Shown in pieces: positions 36,000 through 45,674 of a DNA stretch of 64,000 bases. The stretch spans positions 248,390 to 312,389 of the forward strand of contig RQTK01000489.1 of assembly GCA_003991915.1 (NCBI GenBank). The letters are read 5' to 3'. Made by a program: the position numbers and the translations under genes. The notes under the pieces were generated by a model. It made no database searches, was not told where the DNA came from, and saw only the letters and a list, made by a program, of their open reading frames with translations. The first letter of the stretch is position 1; the number at the start of each line of letters is the position of its first letter. Source of the stretch: Elysia chlorotica. Lineage: Eukaryota > Mollusca > Gastropoda > Plakobranchidae.

Positions 36000-36950
36000 G
36001 ACCGGACACCCACTTGTTTCACTTAGTACCCCAAGTACCTTCTTCTCTCGGTTAGGCTGACAGAAAGCATGCGTAATTTATTTACCAAATAGACATACAA
36101 TGAAGATTTTGGGTCTTATAAACATTGTTTTGAAATCAGAAACGCAAAAACAAAAATTCAAAAATTTATACATCTGCCTCCCCAAAAAGGAGAAAAAATA
36201 GCATCATCTATACCTCTGAGTATAAGGGTAGAAAAATTAGTGATAAAGTCACATGCACAGTGTCTTTGATTATTTTTGGTTGTGGGATTGTGCTTTAAAT
36301 TGTCCAATTATGTGGTTCACTATAAGACCTAAATGTATTATCGAATACCCTTTAATAGAGGTTGTGCTTGAATTAGTTCTAATTATAAAGCTGTACAACA
36401 TATGACGCTCAAAGCAAAACATTGAAAATGGCTAAGGTTCATAGAGAGGGTATTCTCAGTCAAAATCGTCCTCCTCCTGTGATAGGTCTGCGGGAGAACA
36501 TTGGCGACTTATACAGACTTACATATATCGCAACCACAATATACTTCTAAGGGTACAGGGAGCAGATTGTGTGATTACATATTCACCATCTAAATTTAGA
36601 TTTATGCCTATGGAAACTAGATATGATAACATTTAAACTCAAAAACTTCATAGAAATAGATAAAATATGTCTATGGGATATGTTAAATAAAGATATAAAT
36701 AAACTGGATACTCTTTTACTGTCTAAAGAGGTTTTTGGTGACATTTGAACAACTGGGACTTTTGAGTGCCATAATAATGCCCAAAATTCCTAGAGGTATT
36801 TGTAAGTACAGTACGGAGAATTCATTTTGTTTCGTTTTAAAAACATGCTAAAATAAAAATTATCTACCCGTGCACACAAAAAAACAACTTGTAACAAAAT
36901 TACCAATACCACATAAAACGCGGAAATATGTTAAAAGCACTTTTATTTCC
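36000..36950. other. AT-rich spacer, no gene recognised
   Basis: I looked for the missing N-terminal half of the piggyBac-like protein here on the minus strand and did not find it. Confidence 0.45.
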
Positions 36951-36952
36951 AC

Positions 36953-37030
36953 TAACCTCGTTGTCTTGGGGTAGGACATCGACTTCCGACGCAAGGAGTC
37001 CGTGGTTCAAGCACTGGCGATTCTCTGCCC
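36953..37030 (+). mobile_element. SINE family 1 head only
   Basis: CTTGGGGTAGGACATCGACT, CCGACGCAAGGAGTCCGTGG and TTCAAGCACTGGCGATTC match the head. The copy stops at a C11 and T9 run (37027-37048). A 3'-truncated copy is unusual for LINE-type insertion, so a later deletion is likely. Confidence 0.8.
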
Positions 37031-37049
37031 CCCCCCCCTTTTTTTTTAT

Positions 37050-37380
37050 AGAGCACATTAAAATATCCGTATATAAGATATTTCGCTGTTTTATTTAATT
37101 CAGAAAGCGGGCACTGACCTTACAGCCTAAATAAGACTGAAAATGACTGTGGAACAAGCTATAATCTTCTGGACAACGACCTTATACAAAAGAAGAGAAA
37201 CAATTGATCGCTTCTTTTCTTATAATAATTATTGTGCTATGTGGAAAGTAGATTCAATATTTATAGACAACAAGCTGTTAACCTATTATTCTGCGACGTG
37301 CCATCTCCTTTAAACATATATTCTTATATTTATTTGTTTCTTGGGTATAAATTAGACTTAGAAGGAAACAATTTTATTCA
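37050..37380. other. Spacer, no gene recognised
   Basis: Nothing named. Confidence 0.45.
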
Positions 37381-37381
37381 G

Positions 37382-37450
37382 TGGAGAGCCAGCTTAAGCA
37401 GTAGAGATCTGGGCGTCTATTCAGGAGATTTTTGGTTCGATACGATCGCG
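37382..37450 (+). mobile_element. tRNA-like fragment, probably a SINE head
   Basis: GCCAGCTTAAGCAGTAGAGA fits an A box region and TTTTTGGTTCGATACG a B box at tRNA-like spacing. No intact cloverleaf is seen. Confidence 0.4.
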
Positions 37451-37481
37451 CAAATGTATGCATATTTTCTTGTCCTTTACT

Positions 37482-37750
37482 AGTACTGTAACGGGGGGCG
37501 CGGTAGCCCTGGGGTAGAACATCGGCTGCCGACGCAGGAGGACCGTGGTTCGAGTCCTGGAGATTTCATCCTCTAGTGGTTGGGTCGAGGTCAGTTTAAT
37601 ATGACCAGCTGAGGAGGAGACATGGAATCCCCGCCCTGTCTCGTGTGTGGCAGCTCATACAATTGTCAGACATTAGTCTTGTGGCCTCCCACAATATAGC
37701 CTATATAGTGCTGCTGTTGGACGTTAAATCAACTCAACAAGTACTGTAAC
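37482..37750 (+). mobile_element. SINE family 1, full length, flanked by 11-bp target-site duplication
   Basis: AGTACTGTAAC at 37482-37492 is repeated at 37740-37750. The element begins GGGGGGCGCGGTAGCCCTGG and has AGAACATCGGCTGCCGACGC and the B box GTGGTTCGAGTCCTGG. It then has CCGCCCTGTCTCGTGTGTGG, ATATAGCCTATATAGTGCTG and TGGACGTTAAATCAACTCAA. Confidence 0.95.
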
Positions 37751-37855
37751 AGTTGGCCCAGTGTCAGTATAAGGACTGTGATTGACAAAGATAGAGGTTC
37801 CGGTAACCCTGCCCTGTCTCTGTGTGGTAGCACGTACATGTGTCAGACGTGATCT
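37751..37855 (+). mobile_element. SINE family 1 body fragment, older
   Basis: CCCAGTGTCAGTATAAGGAC, CCTGCCCTGTCTCTGTGTGG, TAGCACGTACATGTGTCAGA. The younger copy at 37482 inserted immediately upstream of it. Confidence 0.7.
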
Positions 37856-37951
37856 CCTGAGACGCACTATAAGATATTTCCTCCGTGAAAACCTAGGGGT
37901 AGCAGATAGCCTGTCTCCTACAGAAAACAAAGAACCAGAGTATACTGTATC

Positions 37952-37954
<3 letters not shown>

Positions 37955-37995
<41 letters not shown>

Positions 37996-38000
37996 ATCTA

Positions 38001-38061
<61 letters not shown>

Positions 38062-38085
38062 TTCTCTATCTCCTTTCTCTCTTGC
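37955..38085. repeat. (CT)n with (CTGT)n core
   Basis: CT repeats flank a short ATCT/GTCT segment. Confidence 0.95.
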
Positions 38086-38119
38086 CAAGACCATCGTTCT
38101 TAGATCAGGAACACAACTG

Positions 38120-38565
38120 TTTTAGTTTTCTCCCTTATTAGGGTATTAAGGTAAAGCAAAACTTCTCTGTCTCCAAATTATTTCTTTCAAAAACAAATGG
38201 GCAAGTGAGCCCTTTAAAATAAAAAAAAACGTTTTTCCGATAAACGAAAGTAAAGCTGAACGGGGGATTTTAACATAATTGAACATTATTTTTTTTGTTC
38301 TCTTGATTCGCTTGATTAAGCTGCAATGAGCATTGCGGGGCGACTTAAATCCTAATTGCCAATCTGTAGCCTGCTTTCCATCTTCCCACATTATTATGTA
38401 TACCATTCATCCAAAATCATGTGTAAGATAACCAGAGACAAAACAAGAAAATATAATTATAATCTAGTTAGCTTTACGTCCCCTAAGTATCTGAATGCAT
38501 CCTAAACGTCGATTGGGCCATAAGCTGAGATTTGAACCACATCCCTGTTGCTCGCCAGCGCAAGG

Positions 38566-38596
<31 letters not shown>

Positions 38597-39215
38597 GTGT
38601 CTCCCTCTGTGCCTGTATGTCTGTCAGTCTGGGTCCGTGTCTGTCTCTCTCTCTTCCTTTTTTTGTGCAAATGGTATTGTGTTATCAGGAAAAAAAAAAC
38701 TCTTTTTCGTTCTCTCCCTTATTTCCTTGAAACCAAAACTTCAAAAACAAACAGGCGAATGAACCCTTTGAAAGGAAAAGAAAATCTCTTCTGATAAACG
38801 AAGAAAAGGTGAAAGGGGCATTTTAACACACTTATACTCAGTTATTTCTTAACTGTTTGTTTATTATTTATTTATGGAGCAGAAAAATATTGGGTTTTTA
38901 TCGAGATTTTTTTCGGTATTTTTTTTTTTTATAGAAAGATAACAGATGATTAGATTCGCTAGATTAAGCTGCATTTAACATTACATGGCGACTTAAAACT
39001 TATTTTCCCGTCTATAGCCCACTTACCCTCTTTCCACATAATCATGTATACCATTCATCCAAAATCATGTGTAAGATAACCAGAGACAAAACAAGAAAAT
39101 ATAATTATAATCTAGTTAGCTTTACGTCCCCTAAGTATCTGAATGCATCCTAAACGTCGATTGGGCCACAAGCTGAGATTTGAACCTCAGCCCTGTTGCT
39201 CGCCAGCGCAAAGTC
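38120..39215 (+). repeat. Tandem duplication, ~450-550-bp units
   Basis: Unit 1 (about 38120-38567) and unit 2 (about 38690-39215) share AAAAACAAA..GGC, GATAAACGAA, GATTAAGCTGCA, GGCGACTTAAA and then a nearly identical block of about 165 bp. That block starts GTATACCATTCATCCAAAAT at 38398 and 39048 and ends CTGTTGCTCGCCAGCGCAA. The right block is far better conserved than the left, which suggests uneven gene conversion or two events. Confidence 0.85.
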
Positions 39216-39240
39216 CGAACGACTAAGTTACCAGGGCCAC
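39118..39240 (-). mobile_element. tRNA-like SINE, other family
   Basis: The minus strand has GGCCCTGGTAACTTAGTCGT as an A-box-like head and GCTGAGGTTCAAATCTCAGC as the B box. It then has CCAATCGACGTTTAGGATGC and a GGGGACGTAAAGC tail. A second copy, cut by a CT array in the head, sits in the other duplication unit at about 38468-38567. Confidence 0.55.
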
Positions 39241-39249
39241 CTGACATAA

Positions 39250-40885
39250 TAAGAATAACGGCTAACCCTCTACATTGTTAGTTTAAAGGGAAGACTCTTT
39301 CCATTTCACTAACAATAATGCTATTATATAATCGGGTGAACATCGAAATAATGATCGTGCAGTTATAGTTATGACAAAGTCGTGAAAAAGAGGAAACAAG
39401 GTGGTCTGGTCGAAATTCGAACCAGAGACTACAAATTCAATGTCGCCAAGCTTTACGACTTGACTTTGAAGCACACACTATCTTCCAATCAAATAGATCT
39501 GAAGGTATCAGAAAGCATACCGCTGTTTTATACATTCAGACCACCCACTGAGGGCCGTTTTTTCTTCTTCTAACAATCCCTATTAGTATGGGGTCCACGT
39601 TTATATTACCCTTGTAACTACTGATCTAGACGATGATAAAATTACAGTGAAACACTATAAGTCTGGGGTGTAAGTTTACGCCAGCTTTGTTCTAACCGGC
39701 GAGGTCTACCCTAAAAGATGATACAATAAGAATCAGCAGCCCAGAGTAAATAGGGCGTGATGTGAGACCCCCCCCCCCCTCTGCTATCTCTCCGCTGTAT
39801 CCACCACTCTAACTGTTATTATATTATTGGACGCAAATCGATTTGGCGTCCGTGCTTTATGTGTGAAGGCGAGTACCATAACTTGTATTCACGGAGACAG
39901 TCAAGCGTTGATCAATGCTCCATCATTTTGCTTGTTCTTGTTCTGTTATTTTTTTATAATATTTTTTATGGGCGAGTAATGAAAATATTGTGAGCGTTAA
40001 ATGTGCAAAAAGAAAAGGTTTCTTTGTTTCGACAGAGCTTGAGTAATGAGTTGTTTGATCGATAGATTTATTATTATGGTGGTGGGGTTGATGATGTCTA
40101 ATGGGATATGAAAAACGCAGTTTGATACCGAAACAAGCGAACAGAAAGTAGACATGTATAGAGAGTGGTAGAGAGAGAGAGAAAAAAAAAAGAAAGAGAG
40201 AAAGAGATGATGAAGAGAGACAGAGGAATGGAGAGAGGAGGGAGAGAAAGCAAGCGAGGGAGAGAAAGAGAGAGAAAAATTAGGGGAGCGGGCGAGGAGA
40301 ATAAAAACAAAGCAATAATCAAGTACCAATAATTATATTTTTAATGCATTCTCAAAATAGGAATGAGAAAAACAGAGGTGTTTCATTATTGATGATGGAG
40401 GCAATTTTGATATGGACTTACCTCCCCCTGTTCAGTTCATTTATTTTTTATGTTGTGATTTATGTGTGCGTAGAAAATAAGTTTTTTAATGATTCTGATT
40501 AATAAGAAAAAAAATCTGCCGATGGGGTGGGCCTATTTAAAACACTATAAAAGATATCATTTAATAAACAAACAAAAAATTAAAAGGAGGCGACTCCTAT
40601 TTTAAATAAATAGATCAATGCATAAGGTTCAAACAATGCAGATACAAGGATCGCTATAGTTTAAAGATAGTTTACATCAAACCGATATGTCTTCTTTGCA
40701 GCATCATGTAGGGAATAGGTAACAAATGAAAGCTAAATACATGGTAAGACCGGTTATGTATGTTTAGGACAGACAGGCAGACAGACAGGCAGGCCTATTA
40801 AAGACAAACTTGTTTTCGCTAAAAAAGAAATTCTTAAAGAGTGGCCTGCATACTGTGTAAGATAAAGAAAAGTAGTGAAAGTAAA
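39250..40885. other. Spacer, no gene recognised
   Basis: It contains a C11 run near 39770 and a purine-rich patch at 40155-40275. A minus-strand B-box-like CTGGTTCGAATTTCG lies near 39420. Confidence 0.45.
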
Positions 40886-40890
40886 TTAGG

Positions 40891-40928
40891 AGAGAAAGAC
40901 ATATACACAGAAAGTGAAAGAGAGAGAG

Positions 40929-40987
<59 letters not shown>

Positions 40988-41175
40988 AGAGAGGGAGAGA
41001 GAAAGTGGGAAGACATACAGACAGAAATAGACGGAGACAAATGGGACAGAGAGACAAACACAGAGACGTCAAGTAGAGAAAGACATAAAGAGATAATAGA
41101 TTGATTGAAAGAGGTATAGATAGAAAGAAAGAGAGAGAGCGAGAAAGAGAGGGGGGGGAATAGAAGAGAGGAGGA
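40891..41175. repeat. Purine-rich tract with (GA)n core
   Basis: GA units at about 40937-40983, surrounded by GAAAGA, GACAGA and G-run segments. Confidence 0.93.
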
Positions 41176-41358
41176 GAAAGTTATCAGGGTACTGAAAGCT
41201 TTATTTTGTTCTTTTTTGCAATGGTTTATTTTTGTTTTCTTTGTAATTATAGTATGCGAAAAGAGAGGAGGGGAATGTTATCAGGTTATTGAACGCTTTA
41301 TTTTTTTTCCTTTTTTGTAATGGTTTATTTTTCTTTTCTGTGTAATTATAGTATGCGA
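41165..41358 (+). repeat. Tandem duplication, 97-bp offset
   Basis: GAGAGGAGG, TTATCAGG, CTTTATTTT, AATGGTTTATTTTT, TGTAATTATAGTATGCGA recurs once with few changes. Read leftward it offers AATAAA-type signals for any minus-strand transcript. Confidence 0.85.
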
Positions 41359-41579
41359 CTAGTACTTGAAGCACAATTTTAATTAAAAAAAAAAACAACA
41401 ACTACAAAAAACTTTAATCGGCATATGTGCCTAATTTACACACGTTATCTATTTTCAGAACTACATCAACTATGAGTGTCTTGAAAGGAGGAGTAATATT
41501 TCCATCGGTCTTTGATCTGGTCGACATCTGGAACAAGTAGAGCTGCATCCTGGTGTCTTTGTAAGATAAGTTCTGAGAA

Positions 41580-41755
41580 CTACTTATTTTTGTTGAGTGC
41601 GCGCTTTGTCTCCGGTTTCTCAAACTGCAAGGCTCTGACGTCTGGATTTCCACTTGCAAGAAGTGTTCTCCTCAAACCAAAATTTCGGGTTGTGAGTTTA
41701 ATAGCCTGAGATTTAAGCCATATGACACAGTTTCCAGCTCTAAATACTTTTACTT
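41580..41755 (-). CDS. Candidate 3'-terminal coding exon, protein not recognised
   Basis: On the minus strand a pyrimidine-rich tract ending TTCCTGTTTTCCTCAG is a plausible splice acceptor. It is followed by a 57-codon frame: VKVFRAGNCVIWLKSQ, AIKLTTRNFGLRRTLLASG, NPDVRALQFEKPETKR and ALNKNK, then TAG (41580-41582). There is no internal methionine, so it would have to be an internal or last exon. Residue composition looks protein-like, and possible polyadenylation signals lie further left. However, a 57-codon frame can occur by chance, other frames here are also open, and any upstream exon would have to overlap the GTPase gene on the opposite strand. I cannot name the protein. The alternative is that this is simply the promoter region of the GTPase gene. 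Confidence 0.25.
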
Positions 41756-41800
41756 CTGAGGAAAACAGGAATGCAAAATACAGCTAAATAAACCGGAAGT
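41636..41800 (+). promoter_or_regulatory. Candidate promoter region of the RASD-like GTPase gene
   Basis: Between a CRE-type TGACGTC at 41636-41642 and an ETS-type CCGGAAGT at 41793-41800 the DNA is less AT-rich than its surroundings. A CpG cluster lies just upstream near 41599. It lies 100-260 bp before the GTPase start codon. No TATA box at a convincing place was found. This conflicts with reading 41580-41755 as a minus-strand exon; both cannot be fully right unless the two genes overlap. Confidence 0.3.
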
Positions 41801-41896
41801 TAACCCATGTTGTTCGACTTTAACCGTTGACCACTTCCAGCGCATTCCACATCGCTATTCTTGACCTATATCTGGTCGAGTCAAGTCAATATCAAT

Positions 41897-42232
41897 ATGG
41901 CGGACACCGATCACAGAAACCGGATTGTTTTTCTCGGGGCGGGCCGAGTGGGGAAAACCGCCATCTTGAAACGCTTCCTCTTCAATACGTTCGGCCCTGA
42001 CTACAAAGAAACGGTGGAGGACCTTTACGCCAGGGACTACAACATCCGGGGCACACTCATCAAAGTGGATCTGCTGGATACCGCCGGAAACCTTACCTTT
42101 CCTGCCATGCGCAGACTGTCCATTACCACAGCGCATGCGTTTGTTCTTGTGTACAGTATTACTTCCGCCGAGAGCTTCACAGAAGTGACTCGGCTCTGGA
42201 CCCAAATACAGGAGGAGCGGCTGAACTGGAAG
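41897..42232 (+). CDS. RASD (Dexras1/Rhes)-like small GTPase, first coding exon (112 codons, partial gene)
   Basis: This exon encodes the N-terminal two thirds of a Ras-superfamily GTPase, a membrane-associated signalling switch that cycles between GTP and GDP. The P-loop GAGRVGKT is at residues 14-21, switch I has TVED at 39-42 (Thr39 is the Mg-binding position), and the G3 box DTAGN is at 61-65. FPAMRRLSI follows at 68-76, and VLVYSI at 83-88 leads into SFTEV. The D-T-x-G-N plus F-P-A-M-R-R-L-S-I combination is characteristic of vertebrate RASD1/RASD2; ordinary Ras and Rap have Gln, not Asn, at the DTAGQ position. I chose ATG 41897 because it has A at -3 and G at +4 and gives a short Ras-like N terminus; the upstream in-frame extension has no ATG. 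The exon ends in AAG|GTGAGT, phase 0. The NKxD, SAK and C-terminal lipidation motifs must lie in later exons, which I did not find in this window. The identification as a Ras-type GTPase is firm; the RASD subfamily is likely. Confidence 0.85.
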
Positions 42233-43510
42233 GTGAGTCTTGTTCCTTATGTCTGTCTGAAATCTGCAGTATAGGGGTATCATGCGCCAACAAGGCGCAG
42301 ATTACGTCTCGTCGTAAAATATAAGAATAAGAAGCCTAACGACAAAACGTAAGCTACGCCATGGTTGTGCATTTTACCCCTGGTGTTTCAGGTACAAAAA
42401 GATAGTAATTTAAAAGCCAAACGTTGCCACCTGAGTCGAGAGTCTGTTCTTTGTTCTCATTAAGGCTTAAGGCTAGTGGTTACTGTGTGCCTGTTTGAAC
42501 TCTACAGTCCTGGTCTTCATGTAAAATAGAACTCTGCAGTCCTAGGGACGTTAGTACAACGTTGTGGTAAGCGTACTAGTCTTCTAAAGATAAACCAATA
42601 AGAAGGTTTACGTAGAGTTGTGAGCTACCGCGACATTGTACTTTCGCCCGATGGTTGTTATGTCTAGCGGAACTTTACATTCCTGATCCTTATATCTGTT
42701 TAAAATCCAAAGACCCGATGCAGAACGTACAAAAAAGGGACCATTTACACACCCAGCTATGCCATCTAAAAAATTGATAAGTATGGCGTTGGAATTCACT
42801 TGTCTTTGTTTTTATCACGTCTTATTGGTACAATATGCCTATTTTAACTGTTCAGTTCTCTCGTCTTGTATGTATAGAAGTATGGGCTGTGGGTAATTAA
42901 AACCCACTTCGATAACCCTATAACCTTCTCTACATAGTTAGTAAAAATCTAGGGTTTTTCATCCTATACATATAGCTTAATTAGAAAACATTCCGTGATT
43001 ATACCGCAGTGAGAAAAAAAAGGCTGAAAAATTACAACCAAAAGCAGCCTAGCATATTTTCATTGGTTATGGGGCAGAAGAGATGGTTGGTTGATTTATT
43101 ATAAGCAATGAAAAAAATGCAGCAGACATTATATTATTTATTTATACCAACCTGGTCCAAATTAACTGTGACAAAAGAAAATTGGAATAAGCAGACATCT
43201 AGCAGCCATGGCGTATATAACGTTTCTAAACATATCTCATTCGATTATAAGGCCTAGACATTTGAAGTATCAATTGCAAAAGAAAAAAGCAATACCACGA
43301 TAAAAATTGTCACATTTTCCTTAGTTTTGATATTGACATTTACTTTTCAGTATCTATGTTCTTTATGTAGTTGACCATTTCCCGTTGATTGACACTAAAC
43401 AAGAACTGTGTATTTATAACAATGCAAAGTTATTTTACAATGGGGCATTTACATAGATTTTTTTTTTTAGTAAAGCATCATATTTTCAAATAATTGTCTG
43501 CCTATTGGTC
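42233..43510 (+). other. First intron of the GTPase gene, unique part
   Basis: It begins with the GTGAGT donor. I searched the following plus strand for an exon carrying N-K-x-D and S-A-K and saw none, so the intron either exceeds 21 kb or hides a short exon below my detection. CTACCGCGACATTGTACTT at 42626 resembles CTACCTCAACGTTGTACTT at 56350, a short dispersed repeat. Confidence 0.5.
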
Positions 43511-43516
43511 GGAGTC

Positions 43517-43660
43517 CCTCCCTCTCTCTCTCTTTCTTTATTTCTCTTTCTCTCTCTCTGTGTCTCTCTCTCTTTCTTTCTCTTTCTCTCTCTCTGTCTC
43601 TCTCTCTAACGCTGTGCCTCTCTGTCTGTCTTTCTTTTCGTGTGTCTGTCTGCATGTCTG

Positions 43661-43712
<52 letters not shown>

Positions 43713-43720
43713 CCCTGTAT
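43517..43720. repeat. (CT)n / (CTGT)n pyrimidine tract
   Basis: CT repeats with CTTT and CTGT interruptions, ending in a pure CT run. Confidence 0.95.
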
Positions 43721-43827
43721 ATTTACTTACCTCCTAGGCGCTAGGCGACAATCTGCAAACCCACCTTGATAAAAAAAACACAAAAAAAACAACTAACGCC
43801 ATTGTCTCGGAATCTTTGCATGGATAG

Positions 43828-44073
43828 TTCCGTTTCTCCAGCACCTCTTCACCCAGTGAGCTCTTCAGATCTTCAGATCTACTCCTTGCACTGGGTTACT
43901 CTCCCTCTAGCATCGATCAAGACAATCCGTTCATCTTCTACTCGGGCGGTCTAAGCACGGTCGCTCAAGGAGGGGAAGACCTCACGCGCACTCAATATGC
44001 TCTTGAGTGGAAGAGAAAACAAAATCCCGGAAGCTTCGTTCAACGCCGCATGTCGCAACTGTTATTATCCTAG
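43828..44073 (+). other. Exon-like frame, tandem copy 1 (81 codons), protein not recognised
   Basis: The frame runs FRFSSTSSPSELFRSSDLLL, ALGYSPSSIDQDNPFIFYSG, GLSTVAQGGEDLTRTQYALE and WKRKQNPGSFVQRRMSQLLL, then S and TAG. Unlike the microsatellites around it, it uses all amino-acid classes, has about 50% GC with many C/G third positions, and sits between repeats. TTCCGTTTCTCCAG at about 43828-43841 could be a splice acceptor that would keep this frame. No donor keeping the frame open is clear, so it could be a last exon, a captured exon, or part of an unknown mobile element. I do not recognise a family. Confidence 0.4.
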
Positions 44074-44112
44074 GTTGTAATTATACCAACCTGTACGGGG
44101 AGACAGAGAGAA

Positions 44113-44161
<49 letters not shown>

Positions 44162-44239
44162 CAGAATAGACACACTCTCTCTGTCTTCCTCTATCTCTCT
44201 CTCTTTCTCTCTCTCTCTGTATGTCTCTGTCTCTCTCTT

Positions 44240-44298
<59 letters not shown>

Positions 44299-44317
44299 GT
44301 CTCTGTCTCTCTGTCTG

Positions 44318-44387
<70 letters not shown>

Positions 44388-44514
44388 CCCCTCTATGCTA
44401 TATTTACTCACCTCCTGGGCGCGAGGCGACACTCTGCAAACCCACCTTGATAAAAAAAAACAAGGCACAAAAAAAACAACTAACCCCATTGTCTCGGAAT
44501 CTTTGCATGGATAG

Positions 44515-44751
44515 TTCCGTTTCTCCAGCACCTCTTCACCCAGTGAGCTCTTCAGATCTTCAGATCTACTCCTTGCACTGGGTTACTCTCCCTCTAGCAT
44601 CGATCAAGACAATCCGTTCATCTTCTACTCGGGCGGTCTAAGCACGGTCGCTCAAGGAGGGGAAGACCTCACGCGCACTCAATATGCTCTTGAGTGGAAG
44701 AGAAAACAAAATCCCGGAAGCTTCGTTCAACGCCGCATGTCGCAACTGTAA
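44515..44751 (+). other. Exon-like frame, tandem copy 2 (78 codons)
   Basis: This is nearly identical to copy 1, but a T-to-A change turns a leucine codon into TAA, ending the frame three codons earlier after MSQL. The rest of the frame is preserved. Confidence 0.4.
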
Positions 44752-45228
44752 TTATCCTAGGTTGTAATTATACCAACCTGTACGGGGAGACAGAGAGGAA
44801 CGGAGAGAGAGAGAAAGAGAGAGAGGCGAATAGTAGTTCACTCACTATGTCTTCTCTCTCTCTCTTAGACAGAGAGAGAGAGAAAGGGGAGATAGAGGCG
44901 AATAGATAGACACAGTGTCAGACAGATAGACAGACAGGCATATAGGGAGGCAGGCAGACAGATAGACAGACAGATAGACAGACAAATAGATAGACAGACA
45001 AATAGATAGACAGACAGACAGACAGACAAATAACGAGATAAAAGGGAAAGAAAAAGAATATTTTCAGAACCTTGGTTGCGCGGCATATGTAGTTTCTCTC
45101 TCTCTCTCTCACTCTCTCTGTCTCTCTCTGATTCTGCTAGGCGACAATCTGCAAACCCACCATTGATAAAAAAAACAAGGCACAAAAAAACAACTAACCC
45201 CATTGTCTCGGAATCTTTGCATGGATAG

Positions 45229-45360
45229 TTCCGTTTCTCCAGCACCTCTTCACCCAGTGAGCTCTTCAGATCTTCAGATCTACTCCTTGCACTGGGTTAC
45301 TCTCCCTCTAGCATCGATCAAGACAATCCGTTCATCTTCTACTCGGGCGGTCTAAGCACG
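45229..45360 (+). other. Exon-like frame, copy 3, left part (44 codons)
   Basis: Same frame as copies 1 and 2 as far as GGLST, where it is interrupted by the CTGT array. Its last 80 bp (45281-45360) are repeated to the right of that array. Confidence 0.4.
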
Positions 45361-45388
45361 GGTCTGTCTGTCTGTCTGTCTGCCTGCC

Positions 45389-45421
<33 letters not shown>

Positions 45422-45449
45422 GCGTGTATGTCTGTCTGTCTGTCTGTCT
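45361..45449. repeat. (CTGT)n array splitting the third exon-like copy
   Basis: About 89 bp of CTGT with CTGC variants, flanked by an 80-bp direct duplication (45281-45360 and 45450-45529). Confidence 0.97.
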
Positions 45450-45451
45450 TA

Positions 45452-45643
45452 CTCCTTGCACTGGGTTACTCTCCCTCTAGCATCGATCAAGACAATCCGT
45501 TCATCTTCTACTCGGGCGGTCTAAGCACGGTCGCTCAAGGAGGGCAAGACCTCACGCGCACTCAATATGCTCTTGAGTGGAAGAGAAAACAAAATCCCGG
45601 AAACTTCGTTCAACGCCGCATGTCGCAACTGTTATTATCCTAG
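45452..45643 (+). other. Exon-like frame, copy 3, right part (63 codons)
   Basis: The frame restarts at LLALGYSPSSIDQDNP and runs to the same TAG as copy 1. Two replacement changes from copies 1 and 2 are visible: Glu to Gln in GGEDL, and Ser to Asn in NPGSF. Confidence 0.4.
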
Positions 45644-45674
45644 ACTGTAATTATACCAACCTGTACGGGATGAA

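Larger units (their letters stand above)
43735..45670 (+). repeat. Tandem array of ~690-bp units (three and a half copies) built on an exon-like core
   Basis: Each unit contains GGCGACAATCTGCAAACCCA, CATTGTCTCGGAATCTTTGC and the exon-like frame. It then has AATTATACCAACCTGTACGG, then GA-type and CT-type microsatellites. Units start near 43741, 44420 and 45138 (anchor ATTGTCTCGG at 43801, 44488 and 45202; offsets 687 and 714 bp). Copies 1 and 2 differ by only a few bases in the core, so the array is recent, while the embedded microsatellites differ greatly in length. Confidence 0.93.

Noticed and set aside
41855-42283. 142-codon minus-strand frame over the GTPase exon
   Set aside because: It is the antisense shadow of a real exon; no domain and no splice logic of its own.
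44007-44531. Long Ser-Leu and Arg-Glu frames on both strands
   Set aside because: They are driven by GA/CT repeats; only the embedded 81-codon exon-like frame was kept.
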